Shown here: one piece after another, positions 20,145 to 29,889 of the stretch
How the letters are laid out: each line of letters starts with the position of its first letter
Numbering within the stretch: position 1 is the stretch's first letter
DNA from: Nemertoderma westbladi
Lineage: Eukaryota > Xenacoelomorpha > Nemertodermatida > Nemertodermatidae
Assembly (NCBI GenBank): GCA_032718475.1
Contig: JAUCBJ010004994.1
Span: forward strand, 1-35,310
Reading direction: 5' to 3'
Length of the DNA: 35,310 nucleotides
Notes under the pieces: model-generated
What the model was told of the DNA's origin: nothing
What the model saw: the letters and a program-made list of their open reading frames with translations, nothing else
Databases searched by the model: none
Translations under genes and position numbers: made by a program

Positions 20145-20686
20145 TATACAGGTACCCTGCTGTCCAGTCACAGAACATCAGTTTCAAGGACGGGAAGGCG
20201 GCACAAGCCTTGGAGCAAAGACCACAAAGACCAAAGACACCTCTCTTATGAATGAAAAAGACCCCAACGCCAGGCAATTCCTCTACAAAGAAATTCCCGA
20301 ACACTAAGTTTGGAGTGCGAATCATACCTGGACAGTGCGAAAGACGCAGCCCAAAGGAGACACAGTTCCCCGGACAATAGGACGGATAAACAATGTGTCT
20401 CCCATACAAGGAGAGAGATTCTACCTCAAGTTAGTTGCTACTCAACCACATCACCGGCCCACATTCATATAGGGTTCGAGGGCATACAGTACGAGATATT
20501 TAAGGAGACTGCTCTTGCCATGGGTCTGTTGGAGGACGATTTAGAGTGGACCCAGGCCCTACAGGAAACTGCAACCTCTGGGTCAGCTAGGCAGATCAGG
20601 TCCTGCTTTGCAATCATCCTCCAATTCTGTGAACCAACCAAGACCAAAAAGCTGTATGACAAGTTGAATGATAGTAATGGGCAATG
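20145..20686 (+). pseudogene. Helitron linker between Rep and helicase (frameshifted)
   Basis: Similarity resumes with SFKDGKAAQALEQ, then after a shift NEKDPNARQFLYKEIPEHY, GVRIIPGQ, later (20461-20686) YEIFKETALAMGLLEDDLEW and QIRSCFAIILQFCEPTKTKK. This is the standard order between the Rep and helicase parts. At least three frame changes occur. Between 20070 and 20145 lies only 75 bp of AT-rich DNA, so the family's roughly 150-200-residue segment with the Y-x3-Y catalytic motif is deleted. Confidence 0.75.
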
Positions 20687-20786
20687 ATTATATATACGAC
20701 GAAATTAAACATAGAAACTGCAGCCGAGAGGACGTTGATATTCATGTGGTTGGTGATAAAATATTAAATAGTCTGAACGAGGAGCT

Positions 20787-22065
20787 TTGTCATATGGGGT
20801 CAGTTCCCTGCTACAATGCCAAAACCCCCGCCCCTTGACTGAAAATGAAAAAATCGCCAGAATATTTCAGGACGAGACCTACATTGTGGAGAAACAAATA
20901 GAAATTGTAAAGGCGATGGAAGCCCTTCTTAATAACGAACAGATAAACCTCTGTGAAAAAATATATTATACAGCCCACGCGTCTGCTGGCGAGCCTCTCC
21001 AAAAGCAATTTCTACTAAACTCTCCAGGCGGCTATGGCAAGACCTTTACATTCAAATTCATTAGCGCTAAAGAGCTGAAGGCGGGATTATTCTTATTGTG
21101 GCTTGGCTGCCCAAAATCTAGAAGGAGCGCGAACAGCCCACTCAAGGTTTAAAATTCCAATTCCAATATTTGAAGACTCTACATGTAATATAAAGTCACA
21201 GACTCCTCTAGCTAAGTTAATCAAGGCCAGTCAATTGATTATCTGGGATGAAATCTTCAGTGTTCATCGTTTCATTGTTGAGTGAGTAGAGAGAACATTG
21301 AGAGATCTTATGGATAGTGATGAGCCTTGGGGTGGAAAGGTAGTCTGTCTAGGCGGGGACCCAAGGCAGACCACTCCTGTAGTCAAACGTGGCGGGAGAC
21401 CACAAATAGTACGAGCCTGTATCCAGATATCGCCACGCCACTATACACTGACATGAAGGAGCATAAACTGACGATCAACATGAGGACAGACTCAGATCAA
21501 CTGGAGTTCTCTAACTATTTGTTGAGGTTAGGAGAGGGCACAGAGAAAACGTACGAGGATACTGAGGACAGAGTAAAAATTCCACAGGGGTACCTCACAG
21601 AGAGCTTGGCAGACCTCATAGAGTGCACTTTTCCCAGCATAAAGAATAGCTGTTATGGGTCAGAAAATCTAATAGCCTGAACTATATCCACTCCACTGAA
21701 CAGGGATATGAAGGACATCAATAATTACTGTGTTGATAAGTATCCTGGAGAACTAATAGAGTATCTATCTGCCGACAATATTCTTGAGGATAATCATAAG
21801 GACTCCCTACCAACAGAGTTTCTCAACTCTCCAATTCCTTCTGGCATGCCAGATCACCGATTGCTCCTTAAAGTAGGTTGCCCGGTTATGTTGCTGCGTA
21901 ACCTTCAAGCGGGGCCCAACTGCAGCCTGAGGAACGGAACTCGAATGATTTTGGTTCAGCTGATGGGAAGAGTTATTGAATGTGAGATCGCAGTTGGGAC
22001 CAATAAGGGACAACGGGTATTTATGACTTCCCTTTCACTATGGTCAGGAGACAATTCCCACTACG
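20787..22065 (+). pseudogene. Helitron PIF1-type helicase, main part (broken)
   Basis: SF1 helicase that would unwind DNA during rolling-circle transposition. Walker A is GGYGKT (21027-21044) in LLNSPGGYGKTFTFKF. After a frameshift near 21110 come AHSRFKIPIPIFEDSTCNI and LIIWDEI (Walker B). A TGA follows at 21283-21285. The same frame then has VERTLRDLMDS, GGKVVCLGGDPRQTTPVV. Another shift leads to MKEHKLTINMRTDSDQLEF, and a TGA lies at 21678-21680. NDMKDINNYCVDKYPGE-like sequence, GMPDHRLLLKVGCPVMLLRN and NCSLRNGTRM complete the domain. A last frame change near 22050 gives RRQFPLR across the intron donor. Confidence 0.85.
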
Positions 22066-22196
22066 GTAAGACATATAGATAGATATATTTTCTTACAAAA
22101 TTCAAAATTTTGGTATAAAAATAGAAACTGATTCGCATGATGTTAATAATATTTTTTATGTTATTTGTATAATTTATAATTTGTACATTTTTCCAG
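22066..22196 (+). other. Spliceosomal intron inside the helicase gene
   Basis: 131 bp, GTAAGACATA at the donor and TTTTTCCAG at the acceptor, AT-rich inside. Removing it gives [20 protein letters not shown] in one frame, which is the conserved helicase sequence. Codon phase is 2 (CG|A). The match to the family on both sides is what makes this an intron rather than a random insertion. Confidence 0.85.
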
Positions 22197-22396
22197 ACTA
22201 GCTTTTGGTGTTACCATAAATAAAGGACAGGGACAGGAGAATGAACGAGTTGGTGTATATCTTCCCAAGTCTGTTTTCTCTCATGGACAACTATACAAAG
22301 CACTTTCAGGGGCAAGAGGAAGAAGGTCGTTAAAGTTACTATACTAGATAATAATGAAGGTTTCACCGACAACATTGTTTTCAAAGAGTTAATCTA
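22197..22396 (+). pseudogene. Helitron helicase, C-terminal exon
   Basis: [33 protein letters not shown] and, after a one-base shift near 22335, [20 protein letters not shown] to a TAA at 22394. These are the last motifs of Helitron helicases (motif V/VI region), and the tail length matches the family. Confidence 0.85.
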
Positions 22397-22429
22397 AATG
22401 TCTTATCTATACTATAGGTGAAATGGTTA

Positions 22430-23515
22430 TATTGAAAAATATCGAGACATGAAAAATATCGAGAGTAAAAATAACGCGAGTAAAAACATCGAGTGTTGAA
22501 AAATAACGATAATATCGAGAGTTCAAAAAATATCGAGAGTAAAAATATCGAGGGTAAAAATATCGAGAGTAAAAATACCGAGTGTTGAAAAATATCGAGA
22601 GTAAAAATATCGAGAGTAAAAATATCGAGTGTTGAAAAATATCGAGAGTAAAAATATCGAGTGTTGAAAAATATCGAGAGTAAAAATATCGAGAGTAAAA
22701 ATATCGAGTGTTGAAAAATATCGAGAGTAAAAATATCGAGGGTAAAAATATCGAGAGTAAAAATACCGAGTGTTGAAAAATATCGAGAGTAAAAATATCG
22801 AGTGTTGAAAAATATCGAGAGTAAAAATATCGAGTGTTGAAAAATATCGAGAGTAAAAATATCGAGTGTTGAAAAATAGCGAGTGTTGAAAAATATCGAG
22901 AGTAAAAATATCGAGTGTTGAAAAATATCGAGAGTAAAAATATCGAGTGTTGAAAAATATCGAGAGTAAAAATATCGAGTGTTGAAAAATATCGAGAGTA
23001 AAAATATCGAGTGTTGAAAAATGTCGAGAGTAAAAATATCGAGCGTTGAAAAATATCGAGAGTAAAAATATCAAGTGTTGAAAAATATCGAGAGTAAAAA
23101 TATCGAGTGTTGAAAAATATCGAGTGTTGAAAAATATCGAGTGTTGAAAAATATTGAGTGTTGAAAAATATCGAGTGTTGAAAAATATCGAGTGTTGAAA
23201 AATATCGAGTGTTGAAAAATATCGAGAGTAAAAATATCGAGTGTTGAAAAATATCGAGTGTTGAAAAATATCGAGTGTTGAAAAATATCGAGAGTTGAAA
23301 AATATCGAGTGTTGAAAAATATCGAGTGTTGAAAAATATCGAGTGTTGAAAAATATCGAGTGTTGAAAAATATCGAGAGTTGAAAAATATCGAGTGTTGA
23401 AAAATATCGAGTGTTGAAAAATATCGAGTGTTGAAAAATATCGAGTGTTGAAAAATATCGAGTGTTGAAAAAAATATAGAATGTTGAAAAATATCGAGAG
23501 TAAAAATATCGATAG
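22430..23515 (+). repeat. Minisatellite of 16/17-bp units, long arm
   Basis: About 65 units of AAAAATATCGAG followed by either TGTTG (17 bp) or AGTA (16 bp). The two types alternate in the first two-thirds (to about 23110), and TGTTG units dominate afterwards. The minus strand is open for 332 codons (FQHSIFFNTRYFSTLDI repeats), a repeat by-product. The array starts about 35 bp after the helicase stop codon. Confidence 0.95.
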
Positions 23516-23849
23516 TAACAATTTTTTTAAATAAGGGTTGTATGATAATTTTTTTACTAAAAATGTTCTAGAAGAACAATATTTATTAACATTTGGTAGT
23601 TTATACGTGTTCTAATATAATATTTAACAATATTTATAATATTTATCAAAATTTATAGCTAGCACTTCTTTTATAATATTTATTAAAAAAATAGCAAAAA
23701 CTAGCTAGTATAATAAATCTGGTAAATGGGTACCCAAGGTGTATTACATAATGCCATTCACTTGCACTTGCACTGTTGTAACCCATGCACTGCAATATTG
23801 TTCCATAATTCTAAATAAAATGCGCAAGCAAAATGCAATACATTTTACT
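23516..23849. other. AT-rich spacer between the inverted arrays
   Basis: About 330 bp of unique, AT-rich sequence. No gene. It would form the loop if the two arrays paired. Confidence 0.7.
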
Positions 23850-24335
23850 CTCGATATTTTTCAACACTCGATATTTTCAACACTCGTTATTTTTACTCTC
23901 GATATTTTTCAACACTCGATATTTTTACTCTCGATATTTTTACTCTCGATATTTTTCAACACTCGATATTTTTACTCTCGATATTTTTACACTCGATATT
24001 TTTCAACACTCGATATTTTTACTCTCGATATTTTTACTCTCGATATTTTTCAACACTCGATATTTTTCAACACTCGATATTTTTACTCTCGATATTTTTC
24101 AACACTCGATATTTTTACTCTCGATATTTTTCAACATTCGATATTTTTACTCTCGATATTTTTCAACACTCGATATTTTTCAACACTCGTTATTTTCGAT
24201 ATTTTTCATCTCGCGTTATTTTTACTCTCGATATTTTTTAATCACGTTAATTTTCAACACTCGTTATTTTTACTCTCGATATTTTTACTCTCGTTATTTT
24301 TACTCTCGATATTTTTCAAGTCTCGATATTTTTCA
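23850..24335 (-). repeat. Minisatellite of 16/17-bp units, short arm in inverted orientation
   Basis: The same units as 22430-23515 but as reverse complement (CAACACTCGATATTTTT and TACTCTCGATATTTTT), about 30 copies. Variants with CGTTATTTT increase towards the right end. Confidence 0.95.
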
Positions 24336-24350
24336 CCATTACCGGTGAAA
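24331..24350 (+). other. Hairpin at the right edge of the inverted arrays
   Basis: TTTCACC and GGTGAAA with a 6-nt loop. GGTGAAATG at 24344-24352 also occurs in direct orientation at 22417-22425, just before the left array. Confidence 0.55.
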
Positions 24351-24352
24351 TG

Positions 24353-24991
24353 CTATATTTATATTTAATATGTTCAATAGACTACAGTGTTGCTGTGTGA
24401 AACTCCATCCAGTGTTCCGAATAATGTTAAGTTTTTATTTTTTTTACACCTAAACATATTAGTTGACTTAAAGTAGTTATTATTGTTTGTAGTGCAATGA
24501 AATGTATCTGCTGGTGGGTGAAACACTTGGAAATAAAAAATGATTGATTGTGATAGTGGGACCAATTCTTAGTTGAGCAATTGATACCGGTGTCACAGGC
24601 GAAAATGCCCCCCTAGCGGAATGCCCCCCGGTCATTATCGCCTAGCGCCAAATACCCCCCCCCAGAGAGCATTTTCACCCCAGATATAGAGAGTGGCAGT
24701 CCGAAACCCTAATTAAAACTGTCATGTAACCCTAACCCTAAGTCATAAGGCTCTAATCTAAGAAATTTTGTGGAACTTTGGTTCCGAAATTCCATTTTGC
24801 CGCAACGCTGCAAAGTGGTACCTTGCAGCGTTACGAATAATTCACCAGAACGCTGTTAAGTTGACATATTGTAACAATAACTATTTGTTAAGCCAGCACA
24901 TAATCTCAATGTGCAGCTTCAATGCACCAGGCCGATTAAAGTACCCCATGTTCTGGAATATAGTGTCGTTATTGTGGTATTCCAGGATAAT
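24353..24991. other. Non-coding stretch with C runs and a 10-bp hairpin
   Basis: Holds C-rich runs at 24607-24663, and a perfect hairpin AACGCTGCAA / TTGCAGCGTT (24804-24813, 24823-24832). CTGGAATATAGTGTCGTTATT near 24953 is the inverse of a part of the following repeat. No gene seen. Confidence 0.6.
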
Positions 24992-25159
24992 GTATAGGGG
25001 AGGGGGGCCATGTACCAGAATAACGACACTATATACTCCAGTGTAATGTATAGGGGAGGGGGGCCATGTACCAGAATAACGACACTATATACTCCAGTGT
25101 AATGTATAGGGGAGGGGGGCCATGTACCAGAATAACGACACTATATACTCCAGTGTAAT
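24992..25159. repeat. Tandem repeat, 3 x 56 bp
   Basis: Three almost identical units start at 24992, 25048 and 25104 (GTATAGGGGAGGGGGGCCAT, then GTACCAGAATAACGACACTA, then TATACTCCAGTGTAAT), with a partial fourth after 25160. AATAACGACACTATATACTCCAG in each unit is the inverse of sequence at 24952-24973. Confidence 0.92.
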
Positions 25160-26840
25160 GTATAGTAGTGCGAATTAAATCTATTTGAAAATATTAAATA
25201 TAATAATATAACATTTTATGAATCGTGAGGCATTTCTTTTAATAATTTGTCCACTGAATTTAGTTTTTGATTCTAATTCCATGTCCTAGTTTCGAGTGAT
25301 GCCCGTTTTGTATGTGTATGATGTTCGTTTGCCAGGTTGAGTAGGCCTAAATTAATATGCAGGTCAGACCGGCTTACAGTATGTTTCATAAAGACATGTC
25401 AATCATATCGTTCATTTGTGGTCTTCACTAAAATATATGACGCAATAAAAGTTCATCTCACTCCAGAGGAAATTCGACGCAAATAACAGCTGATTACTCC
25501 ACAAAATAAAACCGGAACCTCTTTCCATTGGTTGGGTGCAATCTTCGCCCTCGTCCAATCTTCGCCCGCGTTTGGGGGTTATAGACACGATAGGTTACAG
25601 AGATGTATTTTTATAACCAAGAAAATAAAGGAGGTTGTTAACACTGATTTTGAGGGCGAAGATTGTTCCGGGCGAAGCTTTATTCCCGCGGGCGAAGTTT
25701 GCGGCGTCCCGTTCCATTGTCTTTCATTTATTGTTTTGGTTAGATACGTGCCACTGTAAACTGCTCCTTTTCCTAATTCTATATATATCTTGAAAAACGT
25801 AAAAAGACACATTCATTCATTCATTCATCCATTCATTTCATTTCATATTATATATTATATTTCGGTCTTAGCCGACAATATAAAAGAGAAATGCACAGAT
25901 ATATATAAATTATTCAAAATGTAGGACTTCAACCTCATAAGTACATACCAATACATTGTCCTGGCCTTTGTGTGTTTGTTAGCAATCAATGCGGATGTTT
26001 GGTGAGATTTTCTAGCGTTCTGATTTAATGGAATGTATCTTTGTAACTCATTTGAGATCTTATAGGATATAGTATGGTATGCACCTAAATACGGCCATAT
26101 AAGTGTCTACAGATCAGCATCGTTGTGTGACACCCTCCTATGTACAGCCAGTTGTGTAATAGGCTCCCCCGTTGCCATTAAGTTTATATAGAAAAACTCA
26201 CTCCAGTTGATGATATACAATTCCATCAATACGTTTCCATAGTAACACTGTAAATCATGAGATTTCTAAGAGGGGGGAGTACATCTTTAATATATCATTG
26301 TTTGTTTGGTGGAGGAATATATTTCTCGGTCATCTAATTGAGGCTTCCTGCCAGCAAAGTCGTAACTACTGTAATCCATCTTATTGCATTAAATCATAAC
26401 GGTATAGATTATGTGAATTCTCAATACAATAATTTCATATTTTAACTATTAAATATATTATTAAATAATACATATAGAATTAATGTGAACTCTAATACAG
26501 ATGTCGATGTCTCGTGCTGTGGAGGGTAGAAACAGGTAGAGCCTAATAATTATTAGCTACAACACTATTTATTATGTACTACTGTATTACTGTAATTAAT
26601 TATATATAAGATTGTAGAGTCGACTACATCTTTCCTCCAACTTAGGCCCTACTTTACTGTATTTTAAATAAAATTTAAACTTGATGGGAAATTTACTTTC
26701 TTTACTGAAATATAGGAAAGGTAAGTGTACTTTTAGTAGATAGATAACTTTTTTTACTAATATTGGACACAAAGATTATATATACTTTATATATAATATA
26801 TATATATAATAATATATACTGTATATACTTGTATATATTA
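25160..26840. other. Non-coding AT-rich stretch
   Basis: No gene or element with recognisable ends, apart from a cluster of CTTCGCCC/GGGCGAAG motifs (25539-25697) and an AT microsatellite-like region (26780-26845). Confidence 0.6.
25539..25697. repeat. Inverted cluster of CTTCGCCC / GGGCGAAG
   Basis: CAATCTTCGCCCTC (25539-25552) is matched perfectly by GAGGGCGAAGATTG (25652-25665). A second CTTCGCCC lies at 25560 and further GGGCGAAG at 25670 and 25690. It looks like a small foldback or MITE end. No target duplication seen. Confidence 0.5.
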
Positions 26841-26852
26841 TATATCACGAAT

Positions 26853-26864
26853 CCGAGAAATCGG
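26853..26864 (+). other. GAAA-loop hairpin beside the ribozyme
   Basis: CCGA-GAAA-TCGG, extendable by two A-T pairs around a bulge, ends inside GGTTCAAATCC (26863-26873). The latter matches the RNA polymerase III B-box consensus. No A box was found upstream. Confidence 0.4.
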
Positions 26865-26870
26865 TTCAAA

Positions 26871-26924
26871 TCCGACACCACGCTGATGAGACCCAGTAAG
26901 GTCGAAACGCGTACGTGGTTTGGA
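26871..26924 (+). ncRNA. Type I hammerhead ribozyme
   Basis: All core elements are present in order. Stem I 5' strand is TCC (26871-26873) plus ACCACG (26877-26882). The core CTGATGA follows at 26883-26889. Stem II is GACC (26890-26893) with GGTC (26900-26903) and loop CAGTAA. GAAA is at 26904-26907. Stem III is the minimal AC/GT with loop GC (26907-26912). The cleavage position is after A26913 (GUA triplet). Stem I 3' strand is CGTGGT (26914-26919) plus GGA (26922-26924). The unpaired GAC/TT in stem I is placed like the internal loop that contacts loop II in natural hammerheads. A very short stem III is typical of hammerheads in Penelope-like elements and retrozymes of animals. No second copy or retroelement ORF lies nearby. 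Confidence 0.85.
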
Positions 26925-26939
26925 GAGATATGAGATATT

Positions 26940-27344
26940 AATTTCAAGAAAAATTACGCGATTCATAAAAAATTTGTACACTACCCGGTTAAAAAGTACG
27001 CATGTGATGGGATTAGTCCTACAATTGCGCCAATAAAAGATAAGTTATTTTCGGCAAAATAAACTTATCATTCGAAGTTAAGACCCCTAGATCCCTTCCT
27101 ATAATACTGTAAAAATACGTTTACGTTTATTATCACAAAATTAAACATACTAAACGAAACACAATCATCAATAATTAATTTAGTGCAAATTGTGTCAAGA
27201 ACACACCATGTTCTTGAATATAGCGTCGTAATCAATTCGTTTCAATCTTTATTTACAAGCGTTTGTAATAAGTGTCTCCGTTGATATTGTTGCACAAGTC
27301 GTATTGCAGTTATTCTTCGACCTTCTAATAATATGTTGGTAGCG
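26940..27344. other. Non-coding stretch
   Basis: AT-rich with no gene. It contains the hairpin TCAAGAACA / TGTTCTTGA (27195-27217). CCATGTTCTTGAATATAGCG at 27207 resembles CCATGTTCTGGAATATAGTG at 24947, a dispersed relative of the inverted sequence beside the 56-bp repeat. Confidence 0.5.
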
Positions 27345-27997
27345 GCGCTGGTGTCGGTGCCGAATAGACTCACGAGTGTGGGTGCTGAATTGAGTCACCG
27401 GTGTGGATGCGGAATGGAGTCACCGGTGTGGGTGCCGAATTGAGTCACCAGTGTGGGTGCCGAATGGAGTCACTGGTGTCAGTGCCGAATAGAGTCACGA
27501 GTGTGGGTGCTGAATTGAGTCACCGGTGTGGGTGCGGAATGGAGTCATCAGTGTGGGTGCCGAATTGAGTCACCAGTGTGGGTGCCGAATGGAGTCACTG
27601 GTGTCGGTGCCGATTGGAGTCACTGGTGTGGGTGCCGAATAGAGTCACCGGTGTGGGTGCCGAATGGAGTCGCTAGTGTGGGTGCGGAATGGAGTCACTG
27701 GTCTGGGTGCCGAATTGAGGCACCAGTGTGGGTGCCGAATGGAGTCACTGGTGTCGGTGCCGAATAGAGTCACGAGTGTGGGTGCTGAATTGAGTCACCG
27801 GTGTGGGTGCCGAATGGAGTCACCATTGTGGGTGCCGAATGGAGTCACTGGTGTGTGTGCTGAATGGAGCCACCAGTGTGGGTGCTGAATGGAGTCACTA
27901 GTGTGGGTGCCGAATGGAGTCACCGGTGTGGGTGCCGAATGGAGTCACTGGTGTGGGTGCGGAATGGAGTCACCGGTGTGGGTGCCGAATGGATCGC
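27345..27997. repeat. 25-bp minisatellite (about 26 units)
   Basis: Unit GAGTCACCGGTGTGGGTGCC then GAATG, with variants. Three units equal 25 codons, so frames stay open (GAEWSHQCGCRIESPVWVPN). No sign of a real gene. CG to TG/CA changes are common among units. Confidence 0.93.
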
Positions 27998-29489
27998 CTC
28001 GCCTTAGACCTTGAAGCGCGAAGAGAGGTGATAGGGCCTAACTACTACTGTATGATTATTGTGACTGGATCCGAGTTGGCGAGGGATCCCGACTGGTGTG
28101 TGCTTTGAGTCATATGGGGTAAACGCGTCACCGCGTCCGCTTAGTTACTGAAAGGCTGTTAAAGGGGCTGAAAGGACGAAGGCCGATATAATAACTGAGT
28201 TTATAGTTTATGGTTATTGGTAATGTCAGATAGGCCTATCTGAAGCACAATCAGTAGAGTACAATAATAGCAGTAACAACGACGATGGTTTAAAACCGTT
28301 TGACTTCTACACTCAACATAGCCAACTGAATCACAACTAACAGAGTAACGGTTATATATTACATGGAAGATTACACACATTCCTAACTAGGTTTGGCATA
28401 CCAATAAATGCGCGCTAATTGATGGAAAGCTGCCCCACTATTGGCTGGTTTGCTCCTCGGCTAATCCCTATTTTCCCCTGGCCCTATGCTGGCTTCCCCC
28501 TGAGGTGTATTGATATCTCTCCCCAGCTGGCAGTATATTCCCTTGTTCCCTCTAGTATGCAATATTGCGTTGGGCAATATTGCATATCTAATCGTGACTC
28601 GTAAATCACAATTTCCCCATTTCCCACTGGGTGGTGCAGCGAATTGGATCCACTAACAATTATAAAAGGCCTGCGAAAACACTGTCCTGCAAAGAGGAGG
28701 CGGCTTTGTTCTAGTGTCAAGGTTGGGGGAACCAATGAAACGAGACACATCCAATGTTAGTGTCTGTTGGAGATGTGTGCTTCGTATTATTGTCGCAGTG
28801 AACCCGAATATGGTAGGATGGTAGGAATAAAGATGCCAACCACATAGGGCCTCTTCCACAACCTACGGGGTAAATCAAACGTCGGATTTCATGCCCTCTT
28901 CAGCACGGGCGACGTGTTTGCGGTTTCTGATTGACTTTCGTGCCAGTTCGGGAGGAAAATGCTGGTTGGAAGACAGCGGGAACCGGGAAGGAAACTGAAA
29001 GGAAATGAAAGAGGCATACCGGTTAAGCTCTTGTTACATGAGCATTCAACTTTCAAATAATAGATAGAACACTACTTCTAACCTATGGATGGCATAGGGT
29101 TGACCTCGATACCGCTCAATAAATAAAATACCTCAGAATATTATAGTGAAAAAAGTTTTTTTGTGGTTTTTATGTTTTGGTGATTTTTTTTATTTTTTCC
29201 CATGTAATAATACATAATTACTGATAATTTTAGAGAACTTGTAGTAATTATGATTTTATTTAATTAAGATTTTCTTTACCGGAATAAATATTATAGATAG
29301 ATATTTTCAATATATAAAAATGGTGATTAAATAGAAGAGTATATTAATAAAGGAAAATAATATACCAGCTGTTATAATTAAAAATGAATAACGTCCCTGT
29401 ACACTATACTAAGATAAGTTGGCCAAATTAGGATTGATTACTGTATATTGTTAATAGTAATCAATTTACACATGGTATTATTGTTTCAG
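27998..29489. other. Non-coding stretch with a palindrome and a TATA-like box
   Basis: No coding region recognised. TATGCAATATTGC and its inverse are separated by 5 nt (28556-28586). TATAAAAGG lies at 28661. The rest is AT-rich, especially 29140-29480. Confidence 0.5.
28661..28667 (+). promoter_or_regulatory. Possible TATA box
   Basis: TATAAAA in an otherwise unremarkable region, about 75 bp after a perfect 13-bp palindrome (28556-28586). A start site near 28692 would be expected. No convincing first exon follows. Could be chance. Confidence 0.25.
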
Positions 29490-29590
29490 GATTCAGTGCC
29501 ACCTCCCACGGCATTTTGGAATCATCTAAGCATCATCAGCCTACATGATCATCACAGATATCTCGCTTTGCTAAAACCTCGTTGTGTGAG
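29490..29590 (+). CDS. Candidate internal exon
   Basis: 101 bp bounded by a good 3' splice site (ATTATTGTTTCAG, ends 29489) and a consensus 5' splice site (GAG|GTAAGT from 29591). Only one frame is open across it (DSVPPPTAFWNHLSIISLHD, HHRYLALLKPRCV). The other two have stops. The peptide is not recognised. No partner exons were identified, so it may be a decoy. Confidence 0.35.
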
Positions 29591-29889
29591 GTAAGTCCTT
29601 TATATGAAACAGTACGTAAGACTACTGTATAATATCAGTACCGGTAGGCCTACCTTAAATGGTTGAACCGTGAACTTTCTACAGAATGCACCTGTTTTTT
29701 TATTACCTTAATTCTACCCGGTTCTGCTGGTACAAGGCTCGTCTCCTCGCCATCAACTCTAGCTGAACTCTTTGACTCAGTTTATGCTTCGTGAAAGGCA
29801 CTTTCTCTGGGCTTCAATAACTTTTTCTTAAAGAACAGAATGCGCTGGTCTCCCAAAAATAAAATTATATCTTAAGCGGTTTAAGGAAA

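Larger units (their letters stand above)
18441..22396 (+). mobile_element. Helitron, decayed Rep-helicase gene
   Basis: A rolling-circle transposon coding region spans this interval in family order: N-terminal zinc finger, Helitron_like_N and Rep (HUH) domain, linker, then PIF1-type helicase. It has at least six frameshifts or stops and one deletion. The helicase closes at TAA 22394-22396 (NIVFKELI). Terminal TC and CTRR ends with the subterminal hairpin could not be placed. The left boundary is taken where LINE endonuclease similarity ends. Confidence 0.85.

Noticed and set aside
22523-23521. 332-codon minus-strand ORF (FQHSIFFNTRYFSTLDI repeats)
   Set aside because: It is the translation of the 16/17-bp minisatellite. 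The inverted arm gives similar ORFs on the plus strand. There is no non-repeat coding sequence.
24728-24742. CCCTAACCCTAA telomere-like repeat
   Set aside because: Only two units. No array and no sign of a chromosome end.
26863-26873. tRNA gene or SINE head from the B-box match GGTTCAAATCC
   Set aside because: No A box, no cloverleaf and AT-rich DNA upstream.
27528-28108. ORFs with WSHQCGCRIESPVW repeats
   Set aside because: Translations of the 25-bp minisatellite, open in more than one frame.
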